Position numbers and translations under genes: made by a program
Assembly (NCBI GenBank): GCA_036365455.1
Contig: JAWQUS010000032.1
Span: 14,206,001 to 14,270,000 of the forward strand
DNA: 64,000 bases
Direction: 5' to 3'
Source of the DNA: Macrosoma leucophasiata
Taxonomy: Eukaryota > Arthropoda > Insecta > Lepidoptera > Hedylidae
Shown here: one piece after another, positions 1 to 11,139 of the stretch
Numbering within the stretch: position 1 is the first letter of the stretch
How the letters are laid out: each line of letters begins with the position of its first letter
The notes under the pieces: model-generated
What the model was told of the DNA's origin: nothing
Seen by the model: the letters and a program-made list of their open reading frames with translations, nothing else
The model's database searches: none

Positions 1-83
1 GGGTGTCTATAGGCTGCAGTCATCACTTAACATCAATGTGAACTGCATGCTTGTTTGCCACTTCAATTACATTAAAAAAAAAA
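1..83 (+). mobile_element. SINE-A retroposon, 3' end cut by window edge
   Basis: The sequence matches the 3' part of the commonest repeat in this window (here called SINE-A) and ends in an A-run. Full copies run about 285 bp from a GGTGGTAGAGCTCC start to a CATTACATA-A(n) tail. The layout resembles the LINE-tail-like repeats abundant in Lepidoptera; that family link is inference. Confidence 0.8.
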
Positions 84-835
84 TGTTTTTGGTACCTGTC
101 TTTGTCTACTACCTGTCTGTTGTCGTGACGATGACCTAAGTAAATGGAGATTATCGGCCTCGATTCTCGTTGACTTAGGTTCTGATTCTAGTCCGCACTA
201 CGACTTGAATGAAAGTCTAACTTTTTAGTAAGTACAAATTTTCTCTCACGGACATGTCAAAGGTTATCTCACTTTGGTTAATTTACCAAAATATCTCTAC
301 TTATTACCTATCTACCTAAAGAGCAAAATAAAATAAAACAAGGTTGGCATGTCGGTGAATAAATGATGGGGATATAAATTATTCGCTGATAATTAACTTT
401 TAGGACAATTAGTATTAGCAAAGTTCTCTCTAAATGTACCTACTCAGTTAATTTTCTGATAATTCTACAAATGAATTCTAAAAAATTATTATCAAAACTG
501 CTTTAACGTTGGACGCAAAAAATACGAGTTCTATTTTCCCGCCATCTAAATCACTCTTTGTTTTTATACGCATATTCATCATGAGCCTCATTCATTTGTA
601 ATGGCTTTTGATGTTCAACAAAGTATTCATTAGCATTTCGATCCAATTAAACGACAAACTGGTATTTTTGTTAAATTAGCTAAATAGAGTTAAATATTCT
701 GATTTTGATCTTTGTGTTTCGGTTGTAAAACCGGAATTGACCCGGATTTGAGGCGCCTACATTTTATTTTAATATGTTGGCACCTACACTAATGTATTCA
801 TCCAATGTCCTATGTGTAAATATTACAGTTTTACC

Positions 836-972
836 CCCTTATTCATAAACGTACTTTAGATACGTTTTAGCTATAGAATGCTTTGTCTTTGTCAGCTGCA
901 TTGTCATTGCAGGATAGAAAAAGACAAAGGAGAGATTAGCAACACTTTAGCTAATACGTTTATGAATAAGGG
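836..972. mobile_element. Palindromic MITE, copy 1
   Basis: The ends are inverted repeats: CCCTTATTCATAAACGTA at the left and TACGTTTATGAATAAGGG at the right. The interior contains CTTTGTCTTTGTC and its near complement GACAAAG, so the whole unit can fold back. A second copy lies at 4441-4581. No coding capacity is seen. Confidence 0.75.
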
Positions 973-1335
973 AAGGGGGTTAGAATTTGGGATTCACATC
1001 ACATTGAACATTTAGGCCAAAACAAACCATGACGAAGAATGAAATGAATTCTTAGGAGCGAACTTAGGAAGGGCGGGGAATTGTTTACCAAAATCAGACA
1101 AGGGAAGTACATATTCTCAGTCGCAATCAAAAAACATAAAAATATTTTTTTGGTCGCAAAAGTAGAGAACTGATATTTCCTTCCTTACACCAAAACATTT
1201 CTATTTTAGTCCACCTTTTATGTAGCTCTCACTTCCTTATTAGACTAGCGCCAGTACATGGATCTTTCGATGATCTCTTTTGCCTATTCTTATCTGTATA
1301 TATCACATAAGTATAATGAGACAATCGCGAAAGCA

Positions 1336-1456
1336 AGACGGTTGAACAAACACAGTAAGGTAAATTATTTTAGAAGTTTACGTTGCAGTTGCGCTGATCG
1401 CGGTAGCAAGACGAACAAACACAGGTAGGTAAATTATTTTAGAAGTTTACGTTGCG
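1336..1456. repeat. Tandem duplication, about 70-bp period
   Basis: A segment starting CAAGACG and running through GAACAAACACAG and TTATTTTAGAAGTTTACGTTG occurs twice in direct order. The second copy lacks a few bases. The rest of 973-2084 shows no gene or other repeat that I recognise. Confidence 0.6.
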
Positions 1457-2084
1457 CTGGTCTTGCAGTCCCTATCTTTATAATTTTTAGGTATTAACTC
1501 AGATTATTCATCTAAAATATTTCTATTAAAAGTGAAGTGAAAATTGACTAGCTTTAACTTAAGTCCGACTGATGGGGCTTTTTATAGCTTAGTAGTTAAT
1601 GATACTGATTCAGACATTGCGGGTTCGAATCCGCCTCTAGTTAGATGCTAATGTTCCCACAGTTAAAACAACGGCCCAAAGAATGACGTATCGGTCTGCC
1701 GGTCTGAAAAATAATTAGTTATTATGAAAAAAGGTCAGTCACATTAGCATTTTGCAGCCGCTGAGTGTTGGCACACTCTGGGACAATTGGTGTTTGTGCA
1801 AGCGCGCTCGTGGACGTGAGAGGCATGCTTATCGCCCGCCCATTTATTGTTTTCAATATACGATTAAACTTATTTATTTGCTTCTCAATTAGGTAACCCT
1901 GCTTTCACATGGGCATTCGGGTAACGTTTTTCTAGGCCCACTAAACTGACGCGGTGATACTTACTGCAACAATATATCTTAGTAAGTACTCCTATGAACT
2001 CATACGCCACTAAATGAGATCTTGCATGGATCTGTGCTGTTTAATTTTGCCGAAAAGAAACAAAACAATAATAATATGTAAATA

Positions 2085-2435
2085 ATTAATAGTAGGAAAA
2101 AGGGCAGTCCACTAAAAAGATGGATTGATGACATTAGACAAGTAGCAGGAACTACGTGGAATAGAGTGGCCCAAGATAGACAGGAATGGAGAACGTTGGA
2201 GGAGGCCTTTGCCGACTGGCAAACAGACCTACAAAACATAACCAAGAATTAAAACTGAAGAATAGAGAACATAGATATATTAAAAATATAAGATAGATAG
2301 AATATAGAGAATAGATTGAGGCTAGTTAAGCTACATAAATATATCTACATATTCATAGTTATAAGTTCTTAATAATTTGTAAATAGATAGTAAGTTGGTC
2401 TGAATAAAGGGCTTTATTATTATTATTATTAAATA
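2085..2435 (+). mobile_element. 5'-truncated LINE, reverse-transcriptase C-terminal remnant
   Basis: One frame, 2088-2252, encodes the end of a non-LTR retrotransposon ORF2. It includes RWIDDIRQVAG and QDRQEWRTLEEAF, a tail typical of insect LINE reverse-transcriptase proteins. A stop codon follows, then an AT-rich 3' UTR and a (TTA)n tail near 2417-2431. Only the last ~55 residues remain, so this is a dead 5'-truncated copy. The exact clade is not resolved. Confidence 0.7.
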
Positions 2436-4440
2436 ATTAATAATCAATTAATTCATTACAAATTCCTCATTTTTCCCCTTTCAAAAAGAGATGGAGAAAA
2501 GGAAAGAATTTGGTCGTCATAACAAACGCTTAGCAGAGTTCCAAGTTCAGTCAATATTGAAAAGAACTTCTCTACTGAAGAAACTCAGGATAGCTCTTTT
2601 GAATTTCCACAAAATCGCTTACACAGCAACTCCAGTAACTTCACGGACGCAGCGTACTACAAGCATCAATGACATTCTACGCAAGAATGTCATTGATAAG
2701 CATACTTAGATGCCAAACATCTATGTTTCGCATATTACGTTTTGGCGTAGGTGGCGTGGCGAGCCTATTGTCAGCATCGGCTATTGACCAAGCTCGAGTT
2801 GCTGAGAATCTTTCGAGAAATTGAGAGGACAAAACCCGAGATCACAGCGCAGTGATAGTGGCTTGCTATCTGTATATTACAGACGATATGGCCTGCTACT
2901 ATGTACCTATAGAGACAGAAGAATTTAGATCATAATATTTTTGTCGTAATTTGTAAACCTGATTTCCGGATACGTTTGAATAATGAGTTCTTTACGCACA
3001 AACGCAAACAGCTGAACTTTAAAAATCTTGAAACATCATTACCTGTGATCCGGTCGAAAATAGGTCGAAATATTATAAATTTTACACTCAAATCATACAA
3101 ATGAATATGTTTTAATGTAAGCTTGTTCAAATTATGTATAAATTAAGGAAACTTGTTTAATTATTGACGTTAAATATTCCTTGTTTTTAAAAAAATATGT
3201 AATAATGGTAATAATTAACAGACATCAAAATCTGACTAAGATGATCATTTTGAAGGGGAAAAAATAGACAAATACAATAGTAGGTATGTCAGAATATTTT
3301 CCCACGGTTTTATTAGGCACAAGTACGAAATGGTTGTCTACAAACATAAATACCAAAACAATTTGCACATAGACAATAATTTAATCTTTGAAGAGACAAA
3401 ATGGACGCCTATTCGCTTTAAAGTCATAGCGGCTTATAATAAGTATTACCCACAATGGCGTCGCTAGTCGACAATTAAAAAGATGAAATGTAATGTCATA
3501 ATTGGTACAAATGAAAGGACTAGGTTGACTTGGCATATTATCCCTAAGAGGGCAACTGCCTGGCGATATATCACCACTTAGCGTCATCTTCAAACAGTGA
3601 ATCTTGATAAGTCTTGAGAATAATTATTGTGCTAGATTTCAAGGCAGTATTACCCCATATTCTGCATTGCAACTGGATCGTACGTTGCCAAATTGGAGAA
3701 TTACAGCATAATACAATTCAAAATACACAATGGGTAAATAATCAACAGAAAACTTATTAAAAAAGGGTTTGGTCATATTTATTCGCTGGGCAGGTCGGTC
3801 TTAGTTGTTAAGTACCATCGAAGAAGTTGCCGGTCATCCAAACACTTTGCAAAATGGACTGAGCACACAAATATGGCACCGACATGACCGACCGGACATT
3901 CGATAGTACCTACAGCACCAGTGGTAATACAAAAGATACTTGCAGTAGCCGGTAGCTAATTCCTCCAACTCCACCAGACGAAAATTCTGTGACAAATCAG
4001 GTCCCCACAAATTAAAAATTCTGGTTACGCCACTAAAAGTACCTGTTACTATTGGCAGCATTTTAAAGTAGATAGACCAGAAAATTGTGAACATCCGCAC
4101 CAGATACATTCAATGACCTAGTAGAGTGCAGCAAAGTGTTACCTACTATTACAAAACCAGTTTATCTGTGAGAAAATCTCCAAAGAAAGTATTGTAGATA
4201 TAATCCACGTTTACAGAAGGACATTGTTTTGCATGCACCGCCGTTTGACTTTCCCAACATTGGAGCCAACGGGGAGTTGCGTCATATGTAGAGTGTGAGA
4301 AGAATAGTTATTTACCTGGTAATGTAACTAGATGACCACAAAAAACCTGTACTCATGGACATGAAAGTAAAAGACTTACCTATTCCAGCTCTGGAATAGG
4401 TTACGATACGATGGCAGAACGATTAATATACCCACTGTCC
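2436..4440. other. Intergenic stretch without recognised gene
   Basis: AT-rich DNA. Short open frames are present but show no recognised domain, splice pattern or repeat structure. No RNA gene is visible. Confidence 0.5.
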
Positions 4441-4581
4441 CCCTTATTCATAAACGTACTTTAGATACGTTTTAGCTATAGAATGCTTTGTCTTTGTCAG
4501 TTGCATTGTCAAATGTGCAGGATAGAAAAAGACAAAGGAAAGATTAGCAATACTTTAGCTAAAATACGTTTATGAATAAGG
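4441..4581. mobile_element. Palindromic MITE, copy 2
   Basis: Near-identical to the unit at 836-972, with the same CCCTTATTCATAAACGTA terminal inverted repeats and the same CTTTGTCTTTGTC interior. Having two copies 3.5 kb apart supports a mobile element rather than a chance palindrome. Confidence 0.75.
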
Positions 4582-4766
4582 GGGTAAATCTATATCTGGG
4601 GCATAAACATACCTAATCATTTCATCTAAAAACCACTGAGACTTTAGATGCACCTACCTTTCATCGAGACTTTGAACTTCGATACCACCAAACCTTGTCA
4701 TATTATCAGATTCATAATCAACGAGTTAACCAATCAAAGTTCAAAGTATTATATTTAAATCAATCA

Positions 4767-4804
4767 AGTTTCAAGTATTATATGAGGATATAATACTTGA
4801 AACT
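4767..4804. repeat. Short perfect inverted repeat
   Basis: The left arm AGTTTCAAGTATTATA (4767-4782) and the right arm TATAATACTTGAAACT (4789-4804) are exact complements with a 6-bp loop. Nothing shows whether it has a function. Confidence 0.7.
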
Positions 4805-4853
4805 CAATAGACGTAACTTGTAAATCGTGAGGAGAAATACAAATTTGCAGAAA

Positions 4854-5094
4854 GTTTTTTTTTATGTTACGAAGGTGGTAAACAAGCATGCAGTTGACAT
4901 GGGTGTTAAGTGACGATTGAGCCTAAAGACATCTACACTAAAACCAGAAGTCAAAATGCGTTGCCACCTCTGGGCTGTAAATTATAATCCGGAACACGAT
5001 AGTGCTGAACACTATAATTTGACGGCAGATATAAGGTAATGCGGTGATGCCTACGCTCTTAAACTTCTACACTGGAACTCTCCACCAGTAAAGT
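4854..5094 (-). mobile_element. SINE-A copy, diverged
   Basis: A reverse-strand SINE-A. It begins with a T-run, then AAACAAGCATGCAGTT, GGAACACGATAGTGCTGAACACT and GGTAATGCGGTGATGCCTACG, ending CCACCAGTAAA. It has many substitutions and internal losses and is clearly older than the copies at 6951 or 38262. Confidence 0.75.
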
Positions 5095-5490
5095 GGTATT
5101 CTATGTTACCATTTACCATAAAAGCGTAAGTCTTACAACACTACCGGTTAAGGTGCTTAATTTTAACTTGTCGCACCATTACCTGCAATACCCGGTAAAT
5201 GTCCCAACATACTAATTCGATCTAGTACTTACGACATAGGAAGTGTGTGTAATGGCCTAACCTATTCCACGATTCAGTGGAAAGGTAGCTGGCGATTAGC
5301 AAAAGGCGATTTCATTGTGGTATACATGTTCACGATGTGATTTAAGGAGACACGAATGCATTTTACAATGGTAATGGGCGTGTTTTGAATTGATCTCTTT
5401 TGTGATTTCTAACCGTTAGGTACGATGACTTCATTAGGAAGCGTTGGTTAATTACGTGAGCTGTTTTTAATTTGGAGTCCTACGTTGCCT

Positions 5491-5558
5491 CAGATGACAT
5501 TTTGTTGAGTTTTTATGGGTTTGCTGAGCTCTCTGGATCCTCATATGAGTCATGTGTG
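5491..5558 (-). repeat. Inverted copy of a segment found inside a SINE-A
   Basis: The stretch containing GGTTTGCTGAGCTCTCTGG and ATCCTCATATGAGTCAT is the reverse complement of 5826-5886, which lies inside the SINE-A at 5782-6134. The two arms are about 270 bp apart. Confidence 0.75.
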
Positions 5559-5593
5559 TAATGCCCATTATTTATTAAAGGAATACATTTTTG

Positions 5594-5740
5594 ACGTGAC
5601 AACGTCTTAAATTAGGTTGCGGCTCGGAGTCACTCATGACTAAGTGTAACGCCCGGTAACGTAACGATGAGTCACCGAACGAGAGAGAGGCCTGCCGGAC
5701 CGGCGAATGCCTTTCTACCGAGAAAAAGACGTTGTCACGT
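5594..5740. repeat. Inverted-repeat-bounded unit
   Basis: The unit is bounded by ACGTGACAACGTCTT (5594-5608) and its exact complement AAGACGTTGTCACGT (5726-5740). The interior is GC-richer than the surroundings. It may be a small transposon end or MITE; no target duplication was identified. Confidence 0.55.
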
Positions 5741-5781
5741 AAAATCTTCGCCCGTAAAACCGACTTTACAGGCAACCAGTT

Positions 5782-6134
5782 TTTTTTTTATGTTATGGAA
5801 GTGGCAAACAAGCATGTAGCTTGTGATGACTCATATGAGGATCCAGAGAGCTCAGCAAACCCACAAAAACTCACAAAATCCAGAAAGTTCACATTGATGT
5901 TAAGTGATGACTGCAGCCTATAGACACCCACACAAAGACCGAGGTCAAAATGCAGATGCGTTACCACTCCTGAGGCCTGAGGTGTTATGCCTCTGGGCCG
6001 GAAATTACAGGGCCGTACAGTAACACCTGACCGGAACACGATAGTGCTGAACACTACCATTTAGCGGCAAGTATATTAGGTAATGCGGTGGTGCCTTCGC
6101 CCGCGAGCTCCGCCACTGGAGCTCTACCACCAGT
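5782..6134 (-). mobile_element. SINE-A with internal insertion
   Basis: A nearly full SINE-A on the reverse strand, from the T-run to GAGCTCTACCACCAGT. Between AAGCATG and the usual GTTCACATTGATGTTAAG lies about 75 extra bases, most of them the inverted copy of 5491-5558. The rest closely follows other copies. Confidence 0.85.
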
Positions 6135-6226
6135 GAAAATAAAATAAACATATTAATTCAATTTGTAATACTGTTCTAAAAGCGGTTATTAAACACACAT
6201 ATAATTTTTAATTAAACCCATCTTAA

Positions 6227-6403
6227 TATACAATGTGTCCCAGGGATACCTGAGTAACCGCCCGGCCTTTCGAATATTTGTACAAAATTAAGGGTAATTT
6301 CTCTTTTAAATATGGGACTTACCGGCTTTGGTTTTTTTAACGATTTTTTTAATTTATACTTACTATATTCACTTATCCCTGGGACTGGGACACATTGTAT
6401 ATA
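6227..6403. mobile_element. MITE with TACAATGTGTCCCAGGGAT inverted repeats
   Basis: The left end TACAATGTGTCCCAGGGAT is mirrored at the right by ATCCCTGGGACTGGGACACATTGTA, with one small insertion. TA lies on both flanks, as expected for TA-targeting elements of the Tc1/mariner type. The unit is about 175 bp and non-coding. Confidence 0.7.
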
Positions 6404-6594
6404 AATTACGTGTCACAGTGTTTATCCGGGATGGACTCTTAAACTACTTAACCGATTTTAAGCAAACTTGCACACCGTGTGCAGTTTGACCCAACTTCCC
6501 AGATAGGATAGCTTACATCTCAATTTAATTTACAGTTTGCAATATTATGTGAGTATCTAAATTGCAACCGTGCGGAGCCGGTGCGGGCCGCTAG
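6404..6594 (+). mobile_element. Helitron-like element, 3' end
   Basis: Ends with a GC-rich hairpin-prone stretch (CGGAGCCGGTGCGGGCCG) followed by CTAG, with host T next. This is the terminus of short lepidopteran Helitrons. The 5' end is not clear and may have been disturbed by the neighbouring MITE. Confidence 0.6.
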
Positions 6595-6950
6595 TCTCTT
6601 CATAAATTATATTTGATGGTGTTTTAGCTGATCGCTTAAATCTCGTTGGTTTCTGACAGGTTTTAATTAAGATAATGAGGTTACTTCGTGGCAACGATAT
6701 TTTTTTCGTAATATTTTAATAAATAATTCCACAAACATAAAAACACTGTGCTCCATATCCTTAACAAATTGTGAATTATTCGCCAAACGCCGTGACGAAG
6801 TTTTCTTGTGCCCAATAATGATGGTGCCGTGAAAGTGATGTAATACCGTTATATCTATTGTGTTGACGTAACTCTGCGTAATATAATTTCCGTGAAATGT
6901 TACAGGTGTAATCTGTAAAGTGTAATCGACTGAACTAAATGACTGATTTT

Positions 6951-7248
6951 TACTGGTGGTAGAGCTTCAGTGACGGAGCTCGCGGGCGTAGGCACCACCG
7001 CATTACCTAATATACTTGCCGCTAAATGGTAGTGTTCAGCACTATCGTCTTCCGGTCAGGTGGTAATGTACGGCCCTGTAATTTCCGGCACAGAGGCATA
7101 ACACCTTAGGCCTCAGGAGTGGTAACGCATCTGCATTTTGACCTTGGTCTTCATGTGGGTGTCTATAGGCTGTAGTCATCACTTAACATCAATGTGAACT
7201 GCATGCTTGTTTGCCACGCCCATTAAATAAAAAAAAAATAAAAAAAAT
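6951..7248 (+). mobile_element. SINE-A, full-length
   Basis: Runs from TACTGGTGGTAGAGC through ACGGCCCTGTAATTTCCGGC and AACATCAATGTGAACTGCAT to an interrupted A-run. It is opposed in orientation to the copy at 5782-6134, with about 0.8 kb between them. Confidence 0.88.
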
Positions 7249-7369
7249 GATTGAAGATTATTGGAATTATGCAAAAAATAATTTGGATTTTTGTACCATG
7301 AAAGTAGCAAAGTGTAAAATGCATTTGACATTGATTATTTTGGTAGTTAGACTACTTTTAATGATTCCA

Positions 7370-7560
7370 TTGCAGATGCGTTGCAATATAAGCTTAAGAT
7401 GACCATCTGTAGGTACTTAAGGTTTTTCTCCCGTGTGCAATTACGGAGCTATACCTCAAATACCGTACGTTACAAATTTGATGTAGTGAGATTGGATAAT
7501 GCGGTGGTACGTACTAGCCCACGCCCTAACACTCCAGCACTGGAGCTCTAGCATCAGTAA
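7370..7560 (-). mobile_element. SINE-A remnant, strongly decayed
   Basis: Only TGCAGATGCGTTGCAAT, GATAATGCGGTGGTACGTACT and CACTGGAGCTCTAGCATCAGTA can be matched to the reverse-strand family consensus. The middle is largely unrecognisable. Confidence 0.45.
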
Positions 7561-9137
7561 CACTACGCCCGGTCACGAACCTTTGAGCTTGTGATAACTA
7601 CTTATCAACTACTTTTCATCTAACTAAGCACCCGTCACCCGTTATCTTCACACCTTACTTTTGCTTAGGGCCGTCTTGCATTTGTCTTAAACCGCGGGCG
7701 TGATAGGAGCTACCAAGCCACTCGGGCCCTTCCGAGTAGGTCTGACCATGAATTTGAGATCAGGATTTTTCTATTGAAGATTTGACAACACACAAGACAC
7801 CCTCGGTGTTTGATTATGTGTCCAATTAACTCACTTAGAACACTAAAACGTATTGTGTACTTTTACCTTATTCACCTTTATTTGAAATCTAATATTGGAC
7901 TTGTAATTTTCGAATTTTGAAAAAAGAATGGAGCCATTAATCCTATTAAACAATAGATACAATACGTCTCACGGTGACGATCTTTTTGCCACTAAACGTG
8001 TTGCACCAAATGTAAAGCAATCTAGACCAAAGTTAGTTTTGGTGTTACTTTGACAACAATAGCACCGTTTAAATTTAAGAAAACTGTCGAGACACTGTAA
8101 TGGCGTAAAACAGTTGAAAGAAACGTGGGAATGTATGTAACGTGGTTTTTGCATAACGACTTGCTTTACACGCGTTTGAAAACACTGAATGAGATGTAAT
8201 TTTGAGGTCAAGGTTCATAAAATATTGTGTTCTTGTAGCTACTACAATAGTGAATAATAAATGTTAAGATTATTTTTATTCCACTCATTCATTTTCCAAC
8301 ACATAAAATATTTTTTAGATAAATATTTAAAGAAAACAAAAGTTATTGGGGATCATTTGACTGTTGATGCCCAGTGATACCCTCAAAATTTGGTATTGTG
8401 CCCGATTAATGTTAATACGTTCGTTACCAAGGAGACTTTCAGGGTTAGCAGCGCGTTGGCAACTAACCTGAGGTCAAATTCTACTAACGTATGTGTACAG
8501 TCTTAATTGTAAGTAAATGGATCACGATTCAATCGCTCCACTGTGCGCCCAATGCGTGCGGCCTGTGTCAGAGCAAGACAGTGGAGCGAATCAATCCCGA
8601 TCCAATGATAATTATTAGGAAAAATAAGTCCCAAAACTCCCAAATATATCACTTTGAATTCAATTAAATATGAAGGCATGATGTCAGGTGGTTTTCGATA
8701 TCATCTAAAGGCTAAAAAGTTTATTAAAGCAAAAAGTGTTTTCTTGAATTGGATGAGATTATAATTGACTTGATCGGAAACACTGAAAGACCGTGAAAGA
8801 ATTAATAAAACGATTGAATACTAAATCTTAATTTTTATTTCATGCAGTCATGCCATACGACGTTTTTGCTAGCCTATTAAGAGCTAAGATCGCTCCTACT
8901 GTCTTAAGAAGCGAAAAAAGTTAACCCCTAGTGGAAATTATATTTGCGGATTATGTCAAGTGGAGAATACTCCCAACTTCCTCAGTTAACCAGCTGGTCA
9001 CGGTCAGACAGCAAATATAATATAATATTTCAACAATATGTGAAACTTACGAAAATCTGCGTAAACGTTATGATAACCCTTATTATATTGTTAAATCATC
9101 CTGACAAAACACTAATATCCTTTCTCTTTCTTTCCAG
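7561..9137. other. Region upstream of the LPMO exon
   Basis: No repeat family or RNA gene is recognised. The missing first exon of the LPMO gene (initiator Met) could lie here or further left. Only the polypyrimidine tract and AG at 9136-9137, which is its last splice acceptor, can be supported. Confidence 0.4.
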
Positions 9138-10106
9138 ATATTATGGTACGGGCTTGCAGCACTAGTTATTTTATGGGATGGAGTAAACGGGCACGGTAGA
9201 CTGATAGAGCCGCCATCACGAGCGTCCGCGTGGCGGTATGGCTTCGACACTCCTCACAACTACAATGACCACGAGCTGTACTGCGGAGGGTTTACCAGAC
9301 AATGGAATAGGAACGGCGGTAAATGTGGAGTCTGTGGTGACGCGTGGGACTCACCCACCCCAAGGGCACACGAACTCGGCGGAAGATTCGGCCAGGGGGT
9401 CATCGTACGTCGATACGCACCCAAAGACACCATTGTCATCAAAGTACAATTGACGGCCAGTCACATGGGCTTCTTCGAGTTCAGTATATGCGAAGACCCC
9501 AAAACCACTACTCAGGAGTGTTTGGACAAAAATATTTTACTGTTAGATGGCAGAGATAGCTCTAAATACTACCCGCGCGACGGTAACAAAATCTACGAAA
9601 TGAAATATCGTTTGCCAGAAGATTTTGAATGTGCCCATTGCGTTTTGCAATGGCGGTACATTGCCGGAAATAATTGGGGGACGTGCGCTAACGGTACTGG
9701 GGCCGTCGGGTGTGGACCTCAAGAGGAATTTAGGGCGTGTGCTGACATCGCAATTGGAGACGAGTTCACTACAACCACGAAAAAACCCAGGCCCACATAC
9801 GTGCCTCCGGGCAGGAAACCTACTGTGCCAACACCAGAAGAATCTTCTGGCAGCGCTTGGTACGGCGTCATCATTGCCATCATCGCGCTGTTCATTGCGG
9901 TCGCGATGCTCGCCGGCATTTACCTGTACTATTACAGAGGTGGCATGAGGATAAAGAATCTTTTGAAATCAAAGGCCGCTCCCCCAGCGCCTGTTCCTCC
10001 TCCAAGGCACAAAAGATCGTCTCTCTCGCGGGAAATACCACCAGAATTGACCATCCCCAAAATTTGCGACTCAGGATTCGAGACTGTTGATCTCAGAGCT
10101 AAATGA
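9138..10106 (+). CDS. Lytic polysaccharide monooxygenase, AA15-type, membrane-anchored (last exon)
   Basis: A copper monooxygenase that oxidatively cleaves chitin or cellulose at the cell surface. A CTTTCTTTCCAG acceptor precedes an in-phase exon of 322 codons plus stop. The first 18 residues form a hydrophobic leader ending GVNG, followed by HGRLIEPPSRASAWRYGF (from 9192). After signal cleavage this His would be residue 1, one half of the copper histidine brace; ASHMGFFEFSIC supplies the second His. Paired cysteines (LYCGG, KCGVCGDAW, CAHCVLQWRYIAGNNWG) match the family. After the catalytic domain come a Thr/Pro linker, a membrane segment (AWYGVIIAIIALFIAVAMLA) and a short cytosolic tail (PPAPVPPPRHKR). 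The initiator Met must lie in an upstream exon not identified. Family assignment is firm; the substrate is inference. Confidence 0.9.
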   Translation: MLWYGLAALVILWDGVNGHGRLIEPPSRASAWRYGFDTPHNYNDHELYCGGFTRQWNRNGGKCGVCGDAWDSPTPRAHELGGRFGQGVIVRRYAPKDTIVIKVQLTASHMGFFEFSICEDPKTTTQECLDKNILLLDGRDSSKYYPRDGNKIYEMKYRLPEDFECAHCVLQWRYIAGNNWGTCANGTGAVGCGPQEEFRACADIAIGDEFTTTTKKPRPTYVPPGRKPTVPTPEESSGSAWYGVIIAIIALFIAVAMLAGIYLYYYRGGMRIKNLLKSKAAPPAPVPPPRHKRSSLSREIPPELTIPKICDSGFETVDLRAK

Positions 10107-10248
10107 TCTTAACTAATTAAGCTGTTTCAACCAACACTGCCGTAAATAGTGATACAACGTGAGATTATATGGATGAGTGTATGAAATTACTGCAGACCTA
10201 TTTTTGAACCGATGAATTCAACAAATTGAAAAATGCCTCATTATTTGA

Positions 10249-10437
10249 AATAAAGTAACTAAACTTTTTATACTTCTTGGTATAATAATAACTGTTTTAG
10301 TGAAATATTATTAAAGGATAAAGTTATAAGAATTCCGGTCCAAAAGTATGTTTGCAGTAAGTAGTATGAATGAAGTATGTTACTTTAGCCTTAAGTTAGA
10401 TTTAGTCGAAAACTTGTAAATTTTATTTATGAATAAA
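10249..10437 (+). terminator. Candidate LPMO polyadenylation signals
   Basis: AATAAA hexamers occur at 10249-10254 and 10432-10437 downstream of the LPMO stop codon, in AT-rich sequence. Either could end the transcript. Confidence 0.45.
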
Positions 10438-10455
10438 TTAAAAAAATTAAAAATA

Positions 10456-10720
10456 ATGTAATTTTTATTTACGTCCTCCAGTGGAGTTAGGATTGACAGG
10501 CGTCCGGATCAAGCCGGACATAGGCTTTTTGATTCCGTGTCCGGTAAAAATAAACGCTCTACGTACGGCTTTTGTTAAGCTTTTCGCAAACTAGCGAGCG
10601 CCGAGAACTGCCAAACGCTATTGTCACGGCATAGGTCATGTCCGGCCAAACTGGCTTTGTCTGTCCGGCTATTAGGTTAAGCGACTTGGGAACCCTAACT
10701 AACTACGTAATTTAAAAATT
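10456..10720. repeat. Possible degenerate transposon with CCGGACA motifs
   Basis: CCGGAC/GTCCGG motifs recur (CAGGCGTCCGGATCAAGCC, CCGTGTCCGG, CATGTCCGGCC, CTGTCCGGC). GTTAGGATT near the left opposes AACCCTAACTAAC at the right. It is GC-richer than the flanks and non-coding. The boundaries are uncertain. Confidence 0.35.
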
Positions 10721-10797
10721 CATACATACCTATAAAAAATGGCTTTAAAAAGTTTTCTAGTAGCAAACCCTGGTTCGGGGATTTCGGAGTTTGGTCA

Positions 10798-11010
10798 GAG
10801 AATATGTAATAATACTACGTATAGAATGGACACTTCGACGTCCCGCCTGATTTCCCCACGTCACCCAACCTCCTCCCCTCTTATGGGCGACGGTTGGTAT
10901 GTTCTACGTTCTACGCACACAGGTGCACGTGTAAATACACGTCACTGATTGATGTCTGTGTAATAGAGACCAAATTAAGCGTTTGTATGGAATTTTGTCG
11001 GAGTGTCCGC
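10798..11010 (+). repeat. Dispersed repeat X
   Basis: Matches the reverse complement of 54758-54955. Shared blocks include GAATATGTAATAATACTACG, GGACACTTCG, GTGTAAATACACGTCACTGA and GCGTTTGTATGGAAT. About 210 bp, non-coding. It is probably a MITE, but no target duplication was found. Confidence 0.65.
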
Positions 11011-11035
11011 GGTGTGGTTTGGTATTATGTAGGCT

Positions 11036-11105
11036 CACCACCTATTAGGTACATATTACAAAAAGGTAACTGACGAATCGCGGGAGTTTGCATGCATTTA
11101 CCTCT
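11036..11105 (+). mobile_element. SINE-B tail fragment
   Basis: GACGAATCGCGGGAGTTTGCA and TGCATTTACCTCTGG match the 3' half of the tRNA-like SINE-B seen at 25617-25935. Confidence 0.5.
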
Positions 11106-11139
11106 GGCACAACGTTTATGAAATCGAAATTTTAGTGGC

